From assembly GCA_012103495.1 (NCBI GenBank), contig WLWR01000104.1, positions 1 to 6,408 on the forward strand: a DNA stretch of 6,408 bases, in the 5' to 3' direction. A program made the position numbers and the translations under genes. The number at the start of each line of letters is the position of its first letter. Positions within the stretch are counted from its first letter, which is position 1. The stretch is from Legionellales bacterium. GTDB lineage: Bacteria; Pseudomonadota; Gammaproteobacteria; WLWR01. The notes beneath the pieces are model-generated. The model saw nothing but the letters and a program-made list of their open reading frames with translations, was not told the DNA's origin and searched no databases. Below are positions 5,832-6,408 of the stretch, in pieces.

Positions 5832-6408
5832 TCAGCGCTCCTGATAGACCACAGGCGACACCGTCGAACCCGTCGTCAATTGATCTACCCATCCCATAAA
5901 AGCAATTCCGCGTGCTTGATAATCGGTAAACATATCAAAACTGGCGCAAGCTGGTGATAACAAAACCGTGTCATTGGCAACCGCCCATTGATCAGCAAAC
6001 AATACAGCCTCTTCCAGCGAACGCACACAGGTGACTGGCACTTGATGACGCAGCAAAGTAATCAATTGCGGGGCCGCTTCTCCCAACACAATCACTCGCT
6101 TGACATGATCACCCACCACCGAAACCAACGGTGAAAAATCAGCCCCTTTACCACGTCCACCTAAAATTAAAATAATCGAGCGTGGTGGTTTCATCGTCTG
6201 CAATCCTAAAATAGCAGCGCAAGTAGCTCCAACATTAGTGCCTTTGGAATCATTGTACCAATGCACTTGTCGATGTTGTGCCACCCACTGACATCGATGC
6301 GGCAAGCCCTCAAATTCACGCAGTGCTTTAAGCATGGCCGACTGCTCCAAGCCAATGGTTTTCCCAATCGCCAAAGCGGCTAAAGCATTCTGCCAATTAT
6401 GCTCACCG
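5832..6408 (-). CDS. murD: UDP-N-acetylmuramoylalanine--D-glutamate ligase, C-terminal part (gene runs off the window)
   Basis: MurD adds D-glutamate to UDP-MurNAc-L-Ala using ATP in the cytoplasm. The window holds the last 191 codons of the gene. It opens in GEHNWQNALAALA, the hinge between the central ATPase domain and the C-terminal domain. LPHRCQWV, YNDSKGTNVGAT, LILGGRGKGADFSPL and LLSPACASFDMFTDYQARG follow, all typical of the MurD C-terminal domain that binds D-Glu and closes on ATP. The P-loop and carbamylated-lysine region lie beyond 6408. E. coli MurD is about 438 residues, so a little over half is missing from view. An internal TTG at 6374 could be mistaken for a start, but the frame is open to the window edge and the sequence upstream of it is conserved. 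The stop codon is followed immediately by the ftsW start, indicating one operon. Confidence 0.97.
   Translation of the reverse strand, partial: GEHNWQNALAALAIGKTIGLEQSAMLKALREFEGLPHRCQWVAQHRQVHWYNDSKGTNVGATCAAILGLQTMKPPRSIILILGGRGKGADFSPLVSVVGDHVKRVIVLGEAAPQLITLLRHQVPVTCVRSLEEAVLFADQWAVANDTVLLSPACASFDMFTDYQARGIAFMGWVDQLTTGSTVSPVVYQER
5838..5842 (-). promoter_or_regulatory. Ribosome binding site of ftsW
   Basis: AGGAG on the minus strand, within the last codons of murD, is nine bases from ATG 5828 and six from TTG 5831. It does not fully separate the two candidate starts, which differ by one residue. Confidence 0.6.

Noticed and set aside
6372..6374. TTG as the start of murD
   Set aside because: The frame is open to the window edge and encodes conserved MurD sequence (GEHNWQNALAA) upstream, so this is an internal Leu codon.

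Overview
The window looks like a gammaproteobacterial chromosome segment. The evidence is a tRNA-Glu that, compared from memory, is close to the E. coli gene, and a FtsW ending in the LLRIDYE motif, as E. coli FtsW does. MurC, MurD and FtsW are also of the proteobacterial type. The genus cannot be fixed from the sequence. The intergenic palindromes and moderate GC content (roughly 40-48% in lines counted by eye) do not decide it. Every supported gene lies on the minus strand, so transcription runs from high to low coordinates.

Right part (about 3220-6408): a piece of the division and cell-wall (dcw) cluster. In transcription order it holds the C-terminal 191 codons of murD (running off the window), ftsW and murC, almost without gaps. 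murD and ftsW abut, and ftsW and murC share a 4-base GTGA overlap. murG, which normally lies between ftsW and murC in Gammaproteobacteria, is absent there. The usual followers of murC (murB, ddlB, ftsQ) are also missing. MurD and MurC add D-Glu and L-Ala to the UDP-MurNAc precursor in the cytoplasm, and FtsW polymerises lipid II at the septum.

Middle (about 2711-3220): after murC comes a short spacer with a purine-rich tract and a strong sigma70-type promoter (TTGAAT, 17 bases, TATAAT). This is followed by tRNA-Glu(UUC) with encoded CCA, and then about 330 bases without a credible gene. That stretch contains a 46-bp fragment of a repeat family.

Left part (374-2698): a compact operon of three accessory enzymes. 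They are a P-loop AAA_28-type ATPase or kinase, an APH-fold phosphotransferase and a class I SAM-dependent methyltransferase. The spacings are 14 bases and then an 8-base overlap. Their joint substrate is unknown; the combination suggests phosphorylation and methylation of a small molecule.

Far left (1-373): a non-coding repeat region. It holds a 128-bp imperfect palindrome (10-137) resembling a MITE, then a perfect 30-bp palindrome (148-177), then about 190 bases with nothing recognisable. The fragment at 2809-2854 shares sequence with both palindromes in the same orientation, so the three-gene operon is bracketed by related repeats on one side of a tRNA gene. The repeats, the operon and the rearranged dcw order are the most interesting points. 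I saw no clearly new defence system or other named novel system.
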